DNA of 64,000 bases. It comes from Rhodoferax sp. GTDB lineage: Bacteria > Pseudomonadota > Gammaproteobacteria > Burkholderiales > Burkholderiaceae_C. Of the stretch, positions 1 to 8,670 are shown piece after piece. Positions within the stretch are counted from its first letter, which is position 1, and every line of letters begins with the position of its first letter. The stretch lies in contig JARLJH010000052.1 in the NCBI GenBank assembly GCA_031291305.1, positions 119,515 to 183,514 on the forward strand. The letters are read 5' to 3'. The notes beneath the pieces are model-generated. The model saw nothing but the letters and a program-made list of their open reading frames with translations. It searched no databases and was not told the origin of the DNA. The position numbers were made by a program, and so were the translations under genes.

Positions 1-365
1 TTGATCAGCGCCAGCATCTCCTTCACCCGCGCATCAATTTGCGCTTGCGGCTGTTTGGCCACCTTCAGGCCAAAACCAATGTTCTCGGCCACCGTCATGT
101 TGGGGAACAGCGCATAGGATTGAAACACCATGCCTACATTGCGCTGGTTGGTGCGCAGATGGGTCACGTCTTTGCCGTCAAACACAATGCTGCCGTGCGT
201 GGGCGACTCGAAACCCGCCAGCATGCGCAGAATCGTGGTCTTGCCACAGCCCGAGGGGCCGAGAAAGGTGATGAACTCGCCTTTCTCCGCCGAAATGGAA
301 AAGTCTTTAACCGCCAGATGGCTGTCAAACTGCTTTTTGAGATTGGATATTTCCAGAAAGGCCAT
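1..365 (-). CDS. ABC transporter ATP-binding protein (partial, N-terminal part)
   Basis: This is the nucleotide-binding subunit of an ABC importer; it hydrolyses ATP on the cytoplasmic face to drive uptake. About 121 N-terminal codons are present, beginning MAFLEISNLKKQFD. The Walker A motif GPSGCGKTT lies near residues 37-45 and the Q-loop context MVFQSYALFPNMTV near residues 80-93; the signature and Walker B motifs fall beyond the window edge. The Q-loop sequence is of the PotA/FbpC (spermidine, iron, phosphonate) type. It is the last gene of the minus-strand operon after the binding protein and two permeases, 38 bases after the second permease. The start is the only ATG compatible with the conserved N-terminus. 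Substrate is inferred only from context. Confidence 0.92.
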   Translation of the reverse strand, partial: MAFLEISNLKKQFDSHLAVKDFSISAEKGEFITFLGPSGCGKTTILRMLAGFESPTHGSIVFDGKDVTHLRTNQRNVGMVFQSYALFPNMTVAENIGFGLKVAKQPQAQIDARVKEMLALI

Positions 366-403
366 GGCGAAATTCTCTTTTTCCTTAGGATTGCTAGGGG
401 GCT

Positions 404-1207
404 CTATGAATGGGCCGGCTTGGTCTTGGCATTGCGCCCGAACACCTGAATCAAGCCCATCGAGGCCCAGGTGATCAGGAAGGCAATCACCGCCAGCGCT
501 GAGGGTTCATAGGCGCGGTTGGCACCAATCAGCTGCAGGTAGGGGCCAAAAGCTGGACGATCCAGCAAACTGGCCATGGTGAATTCACCAATGACCACGG
601 CAAAGGTCAGAAACGCGCCTGACAAAATGGCCGAGGTGATGTTCGGAAAAATCACCTTGAACAAAATCGTGGCACGCCCCGCGCCGAGCACCTCGGCGGC
701 TTCGGTCAGGGTGCGGACATCAATGGTGCGCAGGCCTGTGTCGATGGAGCGGTACATGTAGGGCAGTGACAGGGTGACATAGCTGCACATCAGCAGGAAG
801 TCGGTGGCGCGGTCGCTACCGGTCAGCGGGATGATGGAGCTGCTGTTGTACATGCGCAGGTAGCCGTAGACGATGACGATGGCCGGAATCACCAAGGGAA
901 GCAAGGTGATGAACTCCACCACCGGGCGCATCTTGGGCATCTTCAGGTGCACCCAGTACGCGGTGGGCACGCTGAGCAAAATACCAAACACAATCGTGAC
1001 CAGCGCCATGATCATGGAATAGCCAAAAGTCTGCTGAAACTGCGGGTCGGCAAATACCACACGGTAAGCATCAAAGCTGTATTCACCCCGGCGCATGCGC
1101 AGGCTGAATTCAAAGGTGGCAATCAGTGGAATCAGGAAGTAACTGGCCCCTAGCGCCATGGCGATCCAAGCGCCCAGGCGCGACGACTTGTTGGCGTTAT
1201 GGCTCAT
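404..1207 (-). CDS. ABC transporter permease, second subunit
   Basis: A 267-residue integral inner-membrane permease of the PotC/PhnV/AfuB type. About six hydrophobic segments are visible, the first directly after the short N-terminal stretch MSHNANKSSRLG. The cytoplasmic EAA loop that contacts the ATPase is seen as EAAEVLGAGRATILF (about residues 168-182). Its ATG overlaps the stop of the upstream permease by four bases (ATGA), so the two are translationally coupled and probably form a heterodimeric channel. A substrate cannot be read from the sequence; the PhoB-like site upstream of the operon favours a phosphorus compound such as a phosphonate or phosphate ester. Confidence 0.9.
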   Translation of the reverse strand: MSHNANKSSRLGAWIAMALGASYFLIPLIATFEFSLRMRRGEYSFDAYRVVFADPQFQQTFGYSMIMALVTIVFGILLSVPTAYWVHLKMPKMRPVVEFITLLPLVIPAIVIVYGYLRMYNSSSIIPLTGSDRATDFLLMCSYVTLSLPYMYRSIDTGLRTIDVRTLTEAAEVLGAGRATILFKVIFPNITSAILSGAFLTFAVVIGEFTMASLLDRPAFGPYLQLIGANRAYEPSALAVIAFLITWASMGLIQVFGRNAKTKPAHS

Positions 1208-2097
1208 GCGCTCCTCCGTTCAGACCGGCTGCGCAAGAGCATGTAGCCCAGGTTGGCCAGTCCGGTGATCACGATCATGCCCAGCGCCATGGCGTAACCC
1301 AGGTTGGGGTTGTGCAACACGTCACCGCGAATTTGGGCGTACAGCAAAATGGGCACGATGTTGAGCGAGCTGCCGGTCAACGCATAGGCCGTGGCCACCG
1401 CACCAAAGGCATTGGCAAACAGCAGCAGCATGGCCCCTGCCATGCTGGGCCACAGCACCGGCAACGCCACATAACGCCAGTACTGCAAGGGCGTGCCGCC
1501 CAGGCAATCGCTGGCTTCGCGCCACTCTTTTTTCAGGCCATCCAAGGCCGGGGTGACGATCAACACCATCAACGGAATCTGGAAATACAAATAGGTCAGC
1601 GCCAGGCCGACAAAACTCAAAATGCTGAAACCCGTGGCGTACAGATTCACCCCAAAAAGTGACTTGAGCAAAATGGTGACCAAGCCCATGCGCCCCAGCG
1701 TGGCCAAAAAGGCAAAGGCCAGCGGCACGCCGGCAAAGTTGGAGGCCACGCCGGAAAACGTCATCAGCGTGGGCCGTATCCAGGCGGGCAGTTTGCCCAT
1801 CACCACCGCCCAGGCCAGCAAAGAGCCAAGCACTCCGCCACCGATGGCTGAGGTGGCGCTGATCTTGAAGCTGATCCAATACGCTTCCAGTACATTGGCT
1901 TCAAACAAGCCGCGCAAATTGGCCAGCGTGAAATGACCATCAGCGTCCTGGAAGGCGCCGATCATCAAGTCTGCCGTGGGCAATAGCAGGAACAGTAGCG
2001 CGAACACAAGAAAAGGCAAAACACCCAGCCAGTTCATGGTGGCTGGCTTGGTCAGCGCTTTGGGGGAAAGAGTGTCAGCGGACAAGATCGTGCTCAC
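1204..2097 (-). CDS. ABC transporter permease, first subunit
   Basis: An inner-membrane permease with hydrophobic segments beginning at NWLGVLPFLVFALLF and an EAA-like loop EASDCLGGTPLQYW. It is the first of two permeases in the operon and overlaps the second by four bases. The open frame reaches back to an ATG at 2148, but that would place a perfect 11-bp hairpin (2119-2145) inside the coding sequence, so I prefer the GTG at 2097; an ATG at 2037, directly before the first membrane segment, is also possible. None of the three has a good Shine-Dalgarno sequence, so the start is uncertain while the gene is not. Confidence 0.88.
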   Translation of the reverse strand: MSTILSADTLSPKALTKPATMNWLGVLPFLVFALLFLLLPTADLMIGAFQDADGHFTLANLRGLFEANVLEAYWISFKISATSAIGGGVLGSLLAWAVVMGKLPAWIRPTLMTFSGVASNFAGVPLAFAFLATLGRMGLVTILLKSLFGVNLYATGFSILSFVGLALTYLYFQIPLMVLIVTPALDGLKKEWREASDCLGGTPLQYWRYVALPVLWPSMAGAMLLLFANAFGAVATAYALTGSSLNIVPILLYAQIRGDVLHNPNLGYAMALGMIVITGLANLGYMLLRSRSERRSA

Positions 2098-2118
2098 AGG
2101 TAAAGAGAAATAGCGAAA

Positions 2119-2145
2119 TCGGGCACGGCTTGTGGCCGTGCCCGA
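2119..2145 (-). terminator. Strong intercistronic hairpin between binding-protein and permease genes
   Basis: A perfect 11-bp stem (TCGGGCACGGC with GCCGTGCCCGA) and a 5-base loop lie 23 bases after the binding-protein stop codon. On the transcribed strand it is followed by a U-rich but not pure-U tract. Hairpins here commonly stabilise the upstream mRNA or partly terminate, so that binding protein exceeds membrane subunits. I infer that role from position. Confidence 0.6.
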
Positions 2146-2168
2146 CATTCAGATGCCAGAAGCGTTGC

Positions 2169-3281
2169 TTACTTAACCGTTGCGCCCACCACTTGATCCC
2201 ACTGCTTGGTGATCACTTCCTTGGCAGCACCTTGTTGCTCCAGCGTCGGGAAGGTCGCCTTGGCATAGGCAGCGGCTGGTGGCAGCTTGTCCAGGGATGC
2301 CTGGGTGAATTTCTTTTTGCCGATCAGATCGTTGAAACGGATCGGGTGGCAGTAGCCATTGAGCAAGCCTTGTTGACCTTCGTCAGAGTACAGGTACTCC
2401 ATCCACAGCTTGGCGGCATTGGGGTGAGGTGCGTAAGCGCTGATGGCCTGCACATAAACCCCGGCAACCACACCGGTCTTCGGCACGATCACGTCCACCT
2501 TCGGGTTGCCTTTGAGCGTGTCACGATCTGCCAAAGCGTTGTAGTCCCAGCGCACGATGATGGGCGTGGTGCCTTGGGTGAGAGAAGCGGCCTTGCCGAT
2601 CACCGGTACAAAGTTACCTGCCTTGTTCATATCTCCGAAAAACTTCAAGCCGGCTGCTGCCGCTTTGGAAGCGTCACCCTTGGAGCTAGCCAAGCCAGCA
2701 GCGTAAATACCTTGAATGGCCTGGTTGGCACTGCGCGGGTCACCAGCCAAAGCCACGGCGTTTTTGTATTCCGGCTTGAGCAGGTCAGCCCAGTCGGCAG
2801 GTGCCTTGCTGATCATGTCGCTGTTCACTTGGAACGACAGCACGCCATAGTAGTCGCCGTACCAGTAGCCTTCAGCATCTTTGGCTGTGCCAGGAATCGA
2901 GGACCAGGTGCTCACCTTGTAAGGCATCAGCAAACCAGCGGCTTTGGCAGAGGGGCCAAAGGACAGGCCCACGTCAATGGTGTCAGGCGCTTGCGGGCCC
3001 TTGTTATCCTTGTTGGCCTTGATCGCTTCCACTTCGTCACCAGAACCTGCGTCGGGGTTCAGCTCGTTGACCTGGATGCCGTACTTGGCTTTGAACGCGT
3101 CAATGATCGGACCGTAACCGCACCAGTTACGTGCCAGAGCAATCACGGTCAACTGACCTTCTGCCTTGGCCGCAGCCACCAGTTTCGCCGATTGCGCGTG
3201 GGCACTTTCGACACCGCAAACAGCCAGAGTTGCCAACGCCAAAGCGCTCAACGAGGGACGGGAAAACAAGCAAGACGACAT
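2169..3281 (-). CDS. ABC transporter periplasmic substrate-binding protein
   Basis: A 370-residue extracytoplasmic solute-binding protein of the COG1840 (AfuA/PhnS-like) fold. A Sec signal peptide is clear: MSSCLFSR, a hydrophobic Leu/Ala stretch, then cleavage after the AHA of VESAHAQ. The mature part begins SAKLVAAAKAEGQLTV, typical of the family. An upstream ATG at 3341 would spoil the signal peptide; the chosen ATG has AAAGGAG a few bases ahead. It is the first gene of the operon and lies directly downstream of three PhoB-type repeats. Family members bind iron, thiamin, putrescine or 2-aminoethylphosphonate; the Pho-like box makes a phosphonate or phosphate ester my best guess, but this is inference. 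Confidence 0.9.
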   Translation of the reverse strand: MSSCLFSRPSLSALALATLAVCGVESAHAQSAKLVAAAKAEGQLTVIALARNWCGYGPIIDAFKAKYGIQVNELNPDAGSGDEVEAIKANKDNKGPQAPDTIDVGLSFGPSAKAAGLLMPYKVSTWSSIPGTAKDAEGYWYGDYYGVLSFQVNSDMISKAPADWADLLKPEYKNAVALAGDPRSANQAIQGIYAAGLASSKGDASKAAAAGLKFFGDMNKAGNFVPVIGKAASLTQGTTPIIVRWDYNALADRDTLKGNPKVDVIVPKTGVVAGVYVQAISAYAPHPNAAKLWMEYLYSDEGQQGLLNGYCHPIRFNDLIGKKKFTQASLDKLPPAAAYAKATFPTLEQQGAAKEVITKQWDQVVGATVK

Positions 3282-3322
3282 GAAGGCTCCTTTGAGAAAA
3301 GAGCACCAGTATTGCCAAAGCA

Positions 3323-3352
3323 TGTGACATTCTTGTGACATGGCGTTGACAC
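3323..3352 (-). promoter_or_regulatory. Putative PhoB (Pho box) operator, three 11-bp repeats
   Basis: On the minus strand three TGTCA-type repeats start exactly 11 bp apart (top-strand TGTGACAT at 3323-3330, TGTGACAT at 3334-3341, GTTGACAC at 3345-3352). The Pho box is defined as 7-bp CTGTCAT-like direct repeats separated by 4 bp. A possible -10 (AATACT, minus strand) follows at the right distance before the binding-protein gene. No experimental support. Confidence 0.6.
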
Positions 3353-3452
3353 AACAGTGTGGGTGTTTGCCAGGTAAGAACCCGCAAAACCCAAGGTCAT
3401 GGCGGGGAGAATTGACCTCCGATTTCTTAAACTCATTTTTTTCGGAGACCGC

Positions 3453-4136
3453 ATGAGCTTACGCAAGCTGGCCTTGTTTGACCTTGACCACACCCTGATT
3501 CCAATGGATTCCGACCACGCCTGGGGCGAGTTCACCATGGCGCTGGGCTGGGTCGACCCTGAAGAATTCAAACGCCAAAACGACGCGTTCTACACCCAGT
3601 ACATCAACGGAACCCTCGACATTGCGGCCTACGTGCGCTTCTCAACCGCAGCGTTTTGCCAGCAGGGCCGCGAGAAATCCATGGCGGCGCACACACAGTA
3701 CATGCACCAGGTGGTGCACGCCATGATCCGCCCGCAGGCGGTGGAGCTGATTCGTCAGCACCAGGCGGCAGGCGACGACACGATCATCGTCACCGCCACC
3801 AACGAATTTGTCACCCGTCCGATTGCCAAGATTTTTGGCGTGGACGAACTCATTGCCGTGGACCTGGAGCGCGACACCACACCGGGCAGCGAGGGCTGGT
3901 TCACCAGCACCATCCGTGGCACGCCGTCGTTTCGCGATGGCAAAGTGGCGCGCATCCAGGCCTGGCTGGCCGCGCGCGGCCTGCAATGGGATCAGGTGCA
4001 CACCACGTTCTATTCGGACTCCATCAACGACCTGCCGCTGCTGGAAAAGGTGGATGTACCGGTGGCCACCAACCCTGATAAACGCTTGCGCGCTGTTGCC
4101 GAGGAGCGGGGGTGGCGGATTCTGGAGTTGTTTTAG
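3453..4136 (+). CDS. HAD-superfamily (subfamily IB) hydrolase
   Basis: A 227-residue cytosolic phosphatase of the SerB-like HAD-IB group. Motif I is DLDHTLIP with Asp10 (nucleophile) and Asp12; motif II is the Thr of IIVTATNEF; the motif III lysine is in GKVARIQAW; motif IV is SDSINDLPLL. An upstream in-frame ATG at 3399 exists, but the chosen ATG has TCGGAG just ahead and starts directly before the first beta strand. It is divergent from the ABC operon and shares its 170-bp intergenic region, so it could share the Pho-like control; a role in releasing phosphate from an imported ester is possible but unproven. Similar proteins are annotated as phosphoserine phosphatase-like, with unknown substrate. 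Confidence 0.85.
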   Translation: MSLRKLALFDLDHTLIPMDSDHAWGEFTMALGWVDPEEFKRQNDAFYTQYINGTLDIAAYVRFSTAAFCQQGREKSMAAHTQYMHQVVHAMIRPQAVELIRQHQAAGDDTIIVTATNEFVTRPIAKIFGVDELIAVDLERDTTPGSEGWFTSTIRGTPSFRDGKVARIQAWLAARGLQWDQVHTTFYSDSINDLPLLEKVDVPVATNPDKRLRAVAEERGWRILELF

Positions 4137-4600
4137 AGTTTTTTTCAGCGCTGACCTCTTGGCGACCTGAAGCGCAGAACCTGGCATCAGGCTGCCACAT
4201 TTCAGCCCGTTTTGGCGATCTGCCGAACAAAATAAAAGCAAAAAAAACTTACCCAAACGGACTGTGGGTAGCGTTGTGGACAAGTGTGTTCACAAGCCGC
4301 CAAACCCGCGCCAGTATTGGCTTGGGCTAAGCTGCCTCATTTTTAAGCAGTAATGCTGCGTTGATTTTTTCGTCGCTTGAAGTGTGCTAACACATCACCC
4401 GTCCGATAGACCGCCGCAAAGCGGTCACCTTCCTTGGCACGATTTGCGTCTTACGCGACAACAGGCGAGGGCATGGCAATGCGATCACTGGTGCGCGCCG
4501 CGCAAACAGTCGTTCAGTCAAGTCAAATAAAACTGCGCGTAGTGGCCTACGAGCGCTTGCCATCAAACTGATCGGCGGCGCCCAAACCTATACTGGTCGC
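4137..4600. other. Intergenic region without recognised gene
   Basis: About 460 bases. There are a few small inverted repeats (TACCCA/TGGGTA near 4251-4271, and ACCGC/GCGGT near 4411-4425) but no convincing ORF, RNA gene or terminator. Composition is slightly AT-richer than the flanking genes in the first half. Confidence 0.5.
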
Positions 4601-5422
4601 ATGCCCCGCAACCCCATCCACCGCTTCTGGCGTTCACCGGTCCTGCCGTTTGTAGAGAGCCGCATGGCCCGCGACAGCAGCGCCTGTTATGCACCGCATT
4701 CCCACACCAGTTTGTCGATTGGAGCGGTGGATGGCGGGCGCAGCGTATTCCAGCACGGCAACAAAACCCAATCCTTGTCACGCGGCGACGTGGTGCTGAT
4801 CCCGGCGGGCGATGTGCATGCCTGCAACGCGCAAGACGATGGTCAGTGGAGCTACCAAATGCTCTACCTCGACCCCCACTGGGTGCGTGCGGTGGTTGGT
4901 GAAATGGACAGCTTTGATGCCCAGGTGCTGCAGCACTTGCCCAGACACACAGCACCTCAGCACCTGCACACCCGGTTGACCGAACTGAACCACTGCCTTT
5001 TCGGCGACGCTCCGGTGCAGGACAAGGAAGCCGCGCTGCTGCTGTTCGTGGGCGATTTGTTTGGATCAGTTCAAGCCCGGCGCAGCCACGCCCAACCCGA
5101 TGCAACTCGACTGCGCGGTGTGCAAGCCATGATCCAGGCGCGGTGCACAGAAACACTCACCTTGGATGAGATGGCGGCCCAGGCTTGCATGAGCCGCTAC
5201 CACTTTGTGCGCAGCTTCAAACGCTCGGTGGGCTTGACCCCACACGCCTGGCAACTTGACCAACGCATTCAGCGTGCCCGCCATCTGCTGAAGCAGGGTA
5301 TGGGTCTGGCCGAGGCGGCGCTGCACCTGGGCTTTGCCGACCAAAGCCATTTTCAGCGCGCCTTCAAACAGCGCGTGGCCGCCACGCCGGGCGACTACCT
5401 GCGCAATATTCTTCAAGACTGA
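4601..5422 (+). CDS. AraC family transcriptional regulator
   Basis: A 273-residue regulator. Residues about 15-100 form the cupin-type ligand-binding arm, visible from PFVESRMARDSSACYAPHSH and GDVVLIPAGDVHAC. Residues about 165-270 are the double helix-turn-helix AraC domain (LTLDEMAAQACMSRYHFVRSF and AEAALHLGFADQSHFQRAF). It lies 52 bp upstream of, and on the same strand as, a LysE-type exporter. Comparable AraC-LysE pairs usually have the regulator controlling the exporter, so an amino-acid or related small molecule is the likely ligand. The ligand cannot be read from the sequence. Confidence 0.9.
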   Translation: MPRNPIHRFWRSPVLPFVESRMARDSSACYAPHSHTSLSIGAVDGGRSVFQHGNKTQSLSRGDVVLIPAGDVHACNAQDDGQWSYQMLYLDPHWVRAVVGEMDSFDAQVLQHLPRHTAPQHLHTRLTELNHCLFGDAPVQDKEAALLLFVGDLFGSVQARRSHAQPDATRLRGVQAMIQARCTETLTLDEMAAQACMSRYHFVRSFKRSVGLTPHAWQLDQRIQRARHLLKQGMGLAEAALHLGFADQSHFQRAFKQRVAATPGDYLRNILQD

Positions 5423-5474
5423 AACCGGCTCAAGCGGCGAAGCTGCGTCCTTTGATGAAAAGGACACAACCCTC

Positions 5475-6098
5475 ATGACGCTATGGCAACAATTCTTGAT
5501 GATCGCAGGCCTGCATTTCTTGGCGCTGCTCAGCCCGGGGCCGGACTTTTTTCTGATCGTGCGCAGCGCCGTGGTCAACGGCACGCGGGTGGCCAGCGGG
5601 GTGTGCGTGGGCATTGCCTTGGCGAATGGTTTCTACATTGCCCTGGCCATCAGCGGTGTGGCGGTGCTGCAAGAGGTCAGCGGCTTGATGAATGCGCTGA
5701 CCTGGGGCGGCTGCGCTTACCTGGCCTGGTTGGGCTGGCGCTTTTTGCGTGTGCGTGGCGAGGTGATCCGCCCTAGCGAAAACGGTAGCCAGACGGCCCC
5801 CGGCTCCTGGTGGAAAGAATGCCGTGTGGGGTTTCTCTCCGGCACGCTGAATCCAAAGAACTCGCTGTTTTACGCCAGCCTGTTTTCACTCGGGTTTGGG
5901 CCGTCAACCTCTTTGGCCGTGCAACTGGCTTACGGCGCGTGGATGTTTGCCATCGTACTGCTGTGGGATCTGGGCATTGCCCGTGCCGCCGGTCACCCGC
6001 CGGTAGTGAAGCGTTTTATGGCCCATGTGCGCAAGGTGGAGCGCGCCACCGGGGTGATTCTGCTCAGTCTGGCTGCCGGCATTGTCTGGTCACGTTGA
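5475..6098 (+). CDS. LysE/RhtB family amino-acid exporter
   Basis: A 207-residue inner-membrane exporter with about six hydrophobic segments. The family signature is visible near the N-terminus (LALLSPGPDFFLIVRSAV, about residues 13-30), followed by GFLSGTLNPKNSLFY in the middle, the conserved NPK element. The reading frame extends upstream into the AraC gene, but the chosen ATG has an AAGGA about ten bases ahead and gives the usual family length. Members export threonine, homoserine, lysine or analogues by proton antiport; the actual substrate is unknown here. It probably shares a transcript with the AraC gene. Confidence 0.9.
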   Translation: MTLWQQFLMIAGLHFLALLSPGPDFFLIVRSAVVNGTRVASGVCVGIALANGFYIALAISGVAVLQEVSGLMNALTWGGCAYLAWLGWRFLRVRGEVIRPSENGSQTAPGSWWKECRVGFLSGTLNPKNSLFYASLFSLGFGPSTSLAVQLAYGAWMFAIVLLWDLGIARAAGHPPVVKRFMAHVRKVERATGVILLSLAAGIVWSR

Positions 6099-6288
6099 CA
6101 ACAAAATATGTTTCAAGCCCCCGTCTATAAACAATAAGTAGATATCAATGCTATAGCATTCAGCCAATACACACCGCGCAGCTTGCCAACCATGTTGCCT
6201 GATCGCCGATCAGGATCGTGTGATTGGTTTTATAGATGCCGTTGCACAAGGTATTCAAGCCAAGCGCAACCCCATTACCATCATGGTC

Positions 6289-7047
6289 ATGGCACTCAAA
6301 CCCCGCATCCTTTTGGTCGAAGACGAATCCGGTATTGCTGACACCTTGCAATACGTATTGGCCACCGATGGCTTCACCCCGGTGTGGTGCAGCACGGCTG
6401 AAGAAGCCATTCGCCAATTTCAGGCCGAGCCGCCCGCGCTGGCGGTGCTGGACGTGGGCCTGCCCGACCTGAACGGTTTTGAGTTGTTTCGCCGCCTGCA
6501 AGCCCTGCCCGGTGGCAGCCAGGTGCCCATGGTGTTTTTGACCGCCCGCAGTGACGAGATCGACCGCGTGGTGGGGCTGGAGCTGGGGGCGGACGACTAC
6601 ATTGCCAAACCGTTTTCGCCGCGTGAACTGGTGGCAAGGGTGCGCACGATTCTGCGTCGCAGCGCACGCGTGGGGGTCGTCGCAGCAGCCCCGACGCCTA
6701 TGGCACAGGTTCCTGTGACACTGTCTGCTGTCTGCACTCGGGCCATCTGGCTACTCGACGAAGAGCGCCATCAGATCCGTTTTTATGGCCGTTTGCTGGA
6801 ACTCTCACGCTATGAATATGGCGTGCTGCGCCTGCTGGTACAAAAGCCCGGGCGGGTGTTCACACGCGACGAGTTGCTGCTCACCGTTTGGGGTGACGAC
6901 AACGACAGCTTTGACCGCACAGTGGACGCGCACATCAAAACCCTGCGCGCCAAGCTCAAGCAAGTGGCGCCTGCGCTGGAGCCGATCCGCACGCTGCGCG
7001 GCACGGGTTATGCCTTGAGCGAAACGCTTCCTGAGACACTGTCTTGA
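6289..7047 (+). CDS. creB: Response regulator CreB
   Basis: A 252-residue OmpR/PhoB-type response regulator. The receiver domain (residues about 4-120) has the acidic pair in LLVEDESGIADT, the phospho-acceptor Asp55 in VLDVGLPDLNGFE, the Thr of FLTARSDEIDR and the Lys of DYIAKPFSPRE. The phrases GIADTL, LDVGLPDLNGFEL and ADDYIAKPFSPRE match E. coli CreB closely. The C-terminal winged helix (about 160-245) contains LSRYEYGVLRLL and DRTVDAHIKTLRAKL. The start is uncertain: ATG at 6283 is an alternative and an upstream ATG at 6220 is in frame; none has a strong Shine-Dalgarno. It is followed 44 bp later by its partner kinase and then by genes with a CreB-type box. Confidence 0.88.
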   Translation: MALKPRILLVEDESGIADTLQYVLATDGFTPVWCSTAEEAIRQFQAEPPALAVLDVGLPDLNGFELFRRLQALPGGSQVPMVFLTARSDEIDRVVGLELGADDYIAKPFSPRELVARVRTILRRSARVGVVAAAPTPMAQVPVTLSAVCTRAIWLLDEERHQIRFYGRLLELSRYEYGVLRLLVQKPGRVFTRDELLLTVWGDDNDSFDRTVDAHIKTLRAKLKQVAPALEPIRTLRGTGYALSETLPETLS

Positions 7048-7091
7048 AAACACAAATCGAGCGCCGGGTCGTCCCAAGGCGCTATGCTTAA

Positions 7092-8570
7092 ATGAGCAAG
7101 CGAAGCCGAATCTTCCTTGGCTTGCTGCTGATCTACGCGGTAGGCATCGCGTTTGTGTTGTACCGCGTGGTGTCGGACCTGGACCCGCGCTATCGCGAGT
7201 CAGCAGAAGAGTCACTGGTGGAAACTTCGCAACTGCTGGCCACATTGGTGGAGCAGGATGTGCGTGACGGTGTCATCGACACAGCCCACATGGAATTGCT
7301 GTTCAGGTCAGCCTATGCGCGAGAGTTCGATGTGCAGATTTTCAGCGTCAAGAAAACTCACGTGGAGCTGCGCGCCTATGTGACGGACCGCCACGGCACC
7401 GTGGTGTTTGACTCCACCGGCCAGTCAGTAGGCAAGGATTTTTCACAGTGGCGCGACGTTATGCTGGCGCTCAAAGGCGAGTACGGTGCCCGCACCTCGC
7501 TGGACATCCCGGGCGATGCCAACTCCGCCGTCATGTACGTCGCCGCACCGGTGCGCTGGATCAACACCGCCAACGGCACTGGTACGACGGGGGGTGGGGG
7601 CGAGATCATTGGCACACTGACGGTGGGCAAACCGGTGCAGAGCTTTGGCCAGTTTGTGGTGGCCGCGCGTAGCCGCACGCTGTACGCGGGGTTTCTCTCG
7701 GTGCTGGCGGTGCTGGTGCTGGCGGTCACTGTGTCGGTATGGCTGGTGCGCCCGTTTGGCTTGATTTCGGACTACGCGCACTACGTCAAGGCGCAGCAGG
7801 GTTTTCACCCGCTGCGCCTGCTGCGCCGGGCCTGGGATCTGGTACGCGCCGCCTATGACGAAATGCGTGACGCGCTGGCCGGACGCAACTACGTGGCCGA
7901 CTATGTGCAAACCCTGACGCACGAGGTCAAAAGCCCGCTGTCGGCCATTCGCGGTGCCGCTGAGTTGCTCGAAGAGCCGATGGAAGAAGCCCAGCGCCAG
8001 CAGTTTTTGGGCAACATCCAGCGCGAAACCCAGCGCATCCAGGAGATGGTGGACCGCATGATGGAGCTCACCGCGCTGGAAACCCGCCGCGTGCTCGACA
8101 ACGTGCAGCGTGTGGCTCTGCTGCCCTTGCTGGAAGAGCTGGCCTGCGCCTCGCAAGGCGTGGCCGCGCAGCGCCACATTCGCCTGACGGTGCAGGCGCA
8201 GGCTGATGCCACGGTAGAGGCCGACCCGTTTTTGCTGCGCCGGGGGTTAAGCAACCTGCTGGACAACGCGCTGGATTTTTCGCCTGAAGGTGGGCTGATT
8301 GAACTGGGCCTGCGCCTGGACAAACACTGGGCCTGCATCACCGTGTGCGACCAAGGCCCCGGCATTCCGGCCTATGCGCAAGACAAGGTGTTTGAGAAGT
8401 TTTACTCCCTGGCACGCCCGCACTCCAAGAAGAAAAGCACCGGCCTGGGCCTGAGCTTTGTGAAAGAGATTGCCGCCCTGCACCGCGGGCGGGTCGAGCT
8501 GGGCAACCGTCCCGCGGCGCAAGGGAGCGGCGCGCTGGCCACACTGTGGCTGCGTCTGGCGCCGGCCTGA
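7092..8570 (+). CDS. creC: Sensor histidine kinase CreC
   Basis: A 492-residue inner-membrane sensor kinase. TM1 is at about residues 7-27, a periplasmic sensor domain follows to about 195, TM2 at about 198-220, then a HAMP-like linker. His277 in TLTHEVKSPLSAIRG is the phosphorylation site. The ATPase domain shows the N box NLLDNALDFSPEGG, the G1 box CDQGPGIP and GLGLSFVKEIAALHRG. The N-terminus with DLDPRYRESAEESLVETSQLLATL is typical of CreC. In E. coli CreBC responds to fermentation products and growth state; the signal here is not known. No creD-like gene follows; an exosortase cluster takes that place. Confidence 0.9.
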   Translation: MSKRSRIFLGLLLIYAVGIAFVLYRVVSDLDPRYRESAEESLVETSQLLATLVEQDVRDGVIDTAHMELLFRSAYAREFDVQIFSVKKTHVELRAYVTDRHGTVVFDSTGQSVGKDFSQWRDVMLALKGEYGARTSLDIPGDANSAVMYVAAPVRWINTANGTGTTGGGGEIIGTLTVGKPVQSFGQFVVAARSRTLYAGFLSVLAVLVLAVTVSVWLVRPFGLISDYAHYVKAQQGFHPLRLLRRAWDLVRAAYDEMRDALAGRNYVADYVQTLTHEVKSPLSAIRGAAELLEEPMEEAQRQQFLGNIQRETQRIQEMVDRMMELTALETRRVLDNVQRVALLPLLEELACASQGVAAQRHIRLTVQAQADATVEADPFLLRRGLSNLLDNALDFSPEGGLIELGLRLDKHWACITVCDQGPGIPAYAQDKVFEKFYSLARPHSKKKSTGLGLSFVKEIAALHRGRVELGNRPAAQGSGALATLWLRLAPA

Positions 8571-8580
8571 CGAACATCAA

Positions 8581-8638
8581 AATACTATAAGTAAGGTAGC
8601 TATAGGCCAAGTATATACAAGGGATGCAGGCCATTTTA
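8581..8638. repeat. Dispersed intergenic repeat (TAGCTAT/GCC type), copy 1
   Basis: This AT-rich stretch after creC contains GTAGCTATAGGCCAAG and GGGATGCAGGCCATTTT, the same order of blocks as the other copies in the window. It lies between the creC stop and the CreB-type boxes. Confidence 0.6.
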
Positions 8639-8670
8639 TTATATATCTTCCTCCTACCAGCGTCAGCCAC

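Noticed and set aside
4260-4300. TTGTGGACA and TTGTG/CACAA resembling DnaA boxes
   Set aside because: They deviate from TTATNCACA, there is no cluster, and no dnaA/dnaN genes are near.
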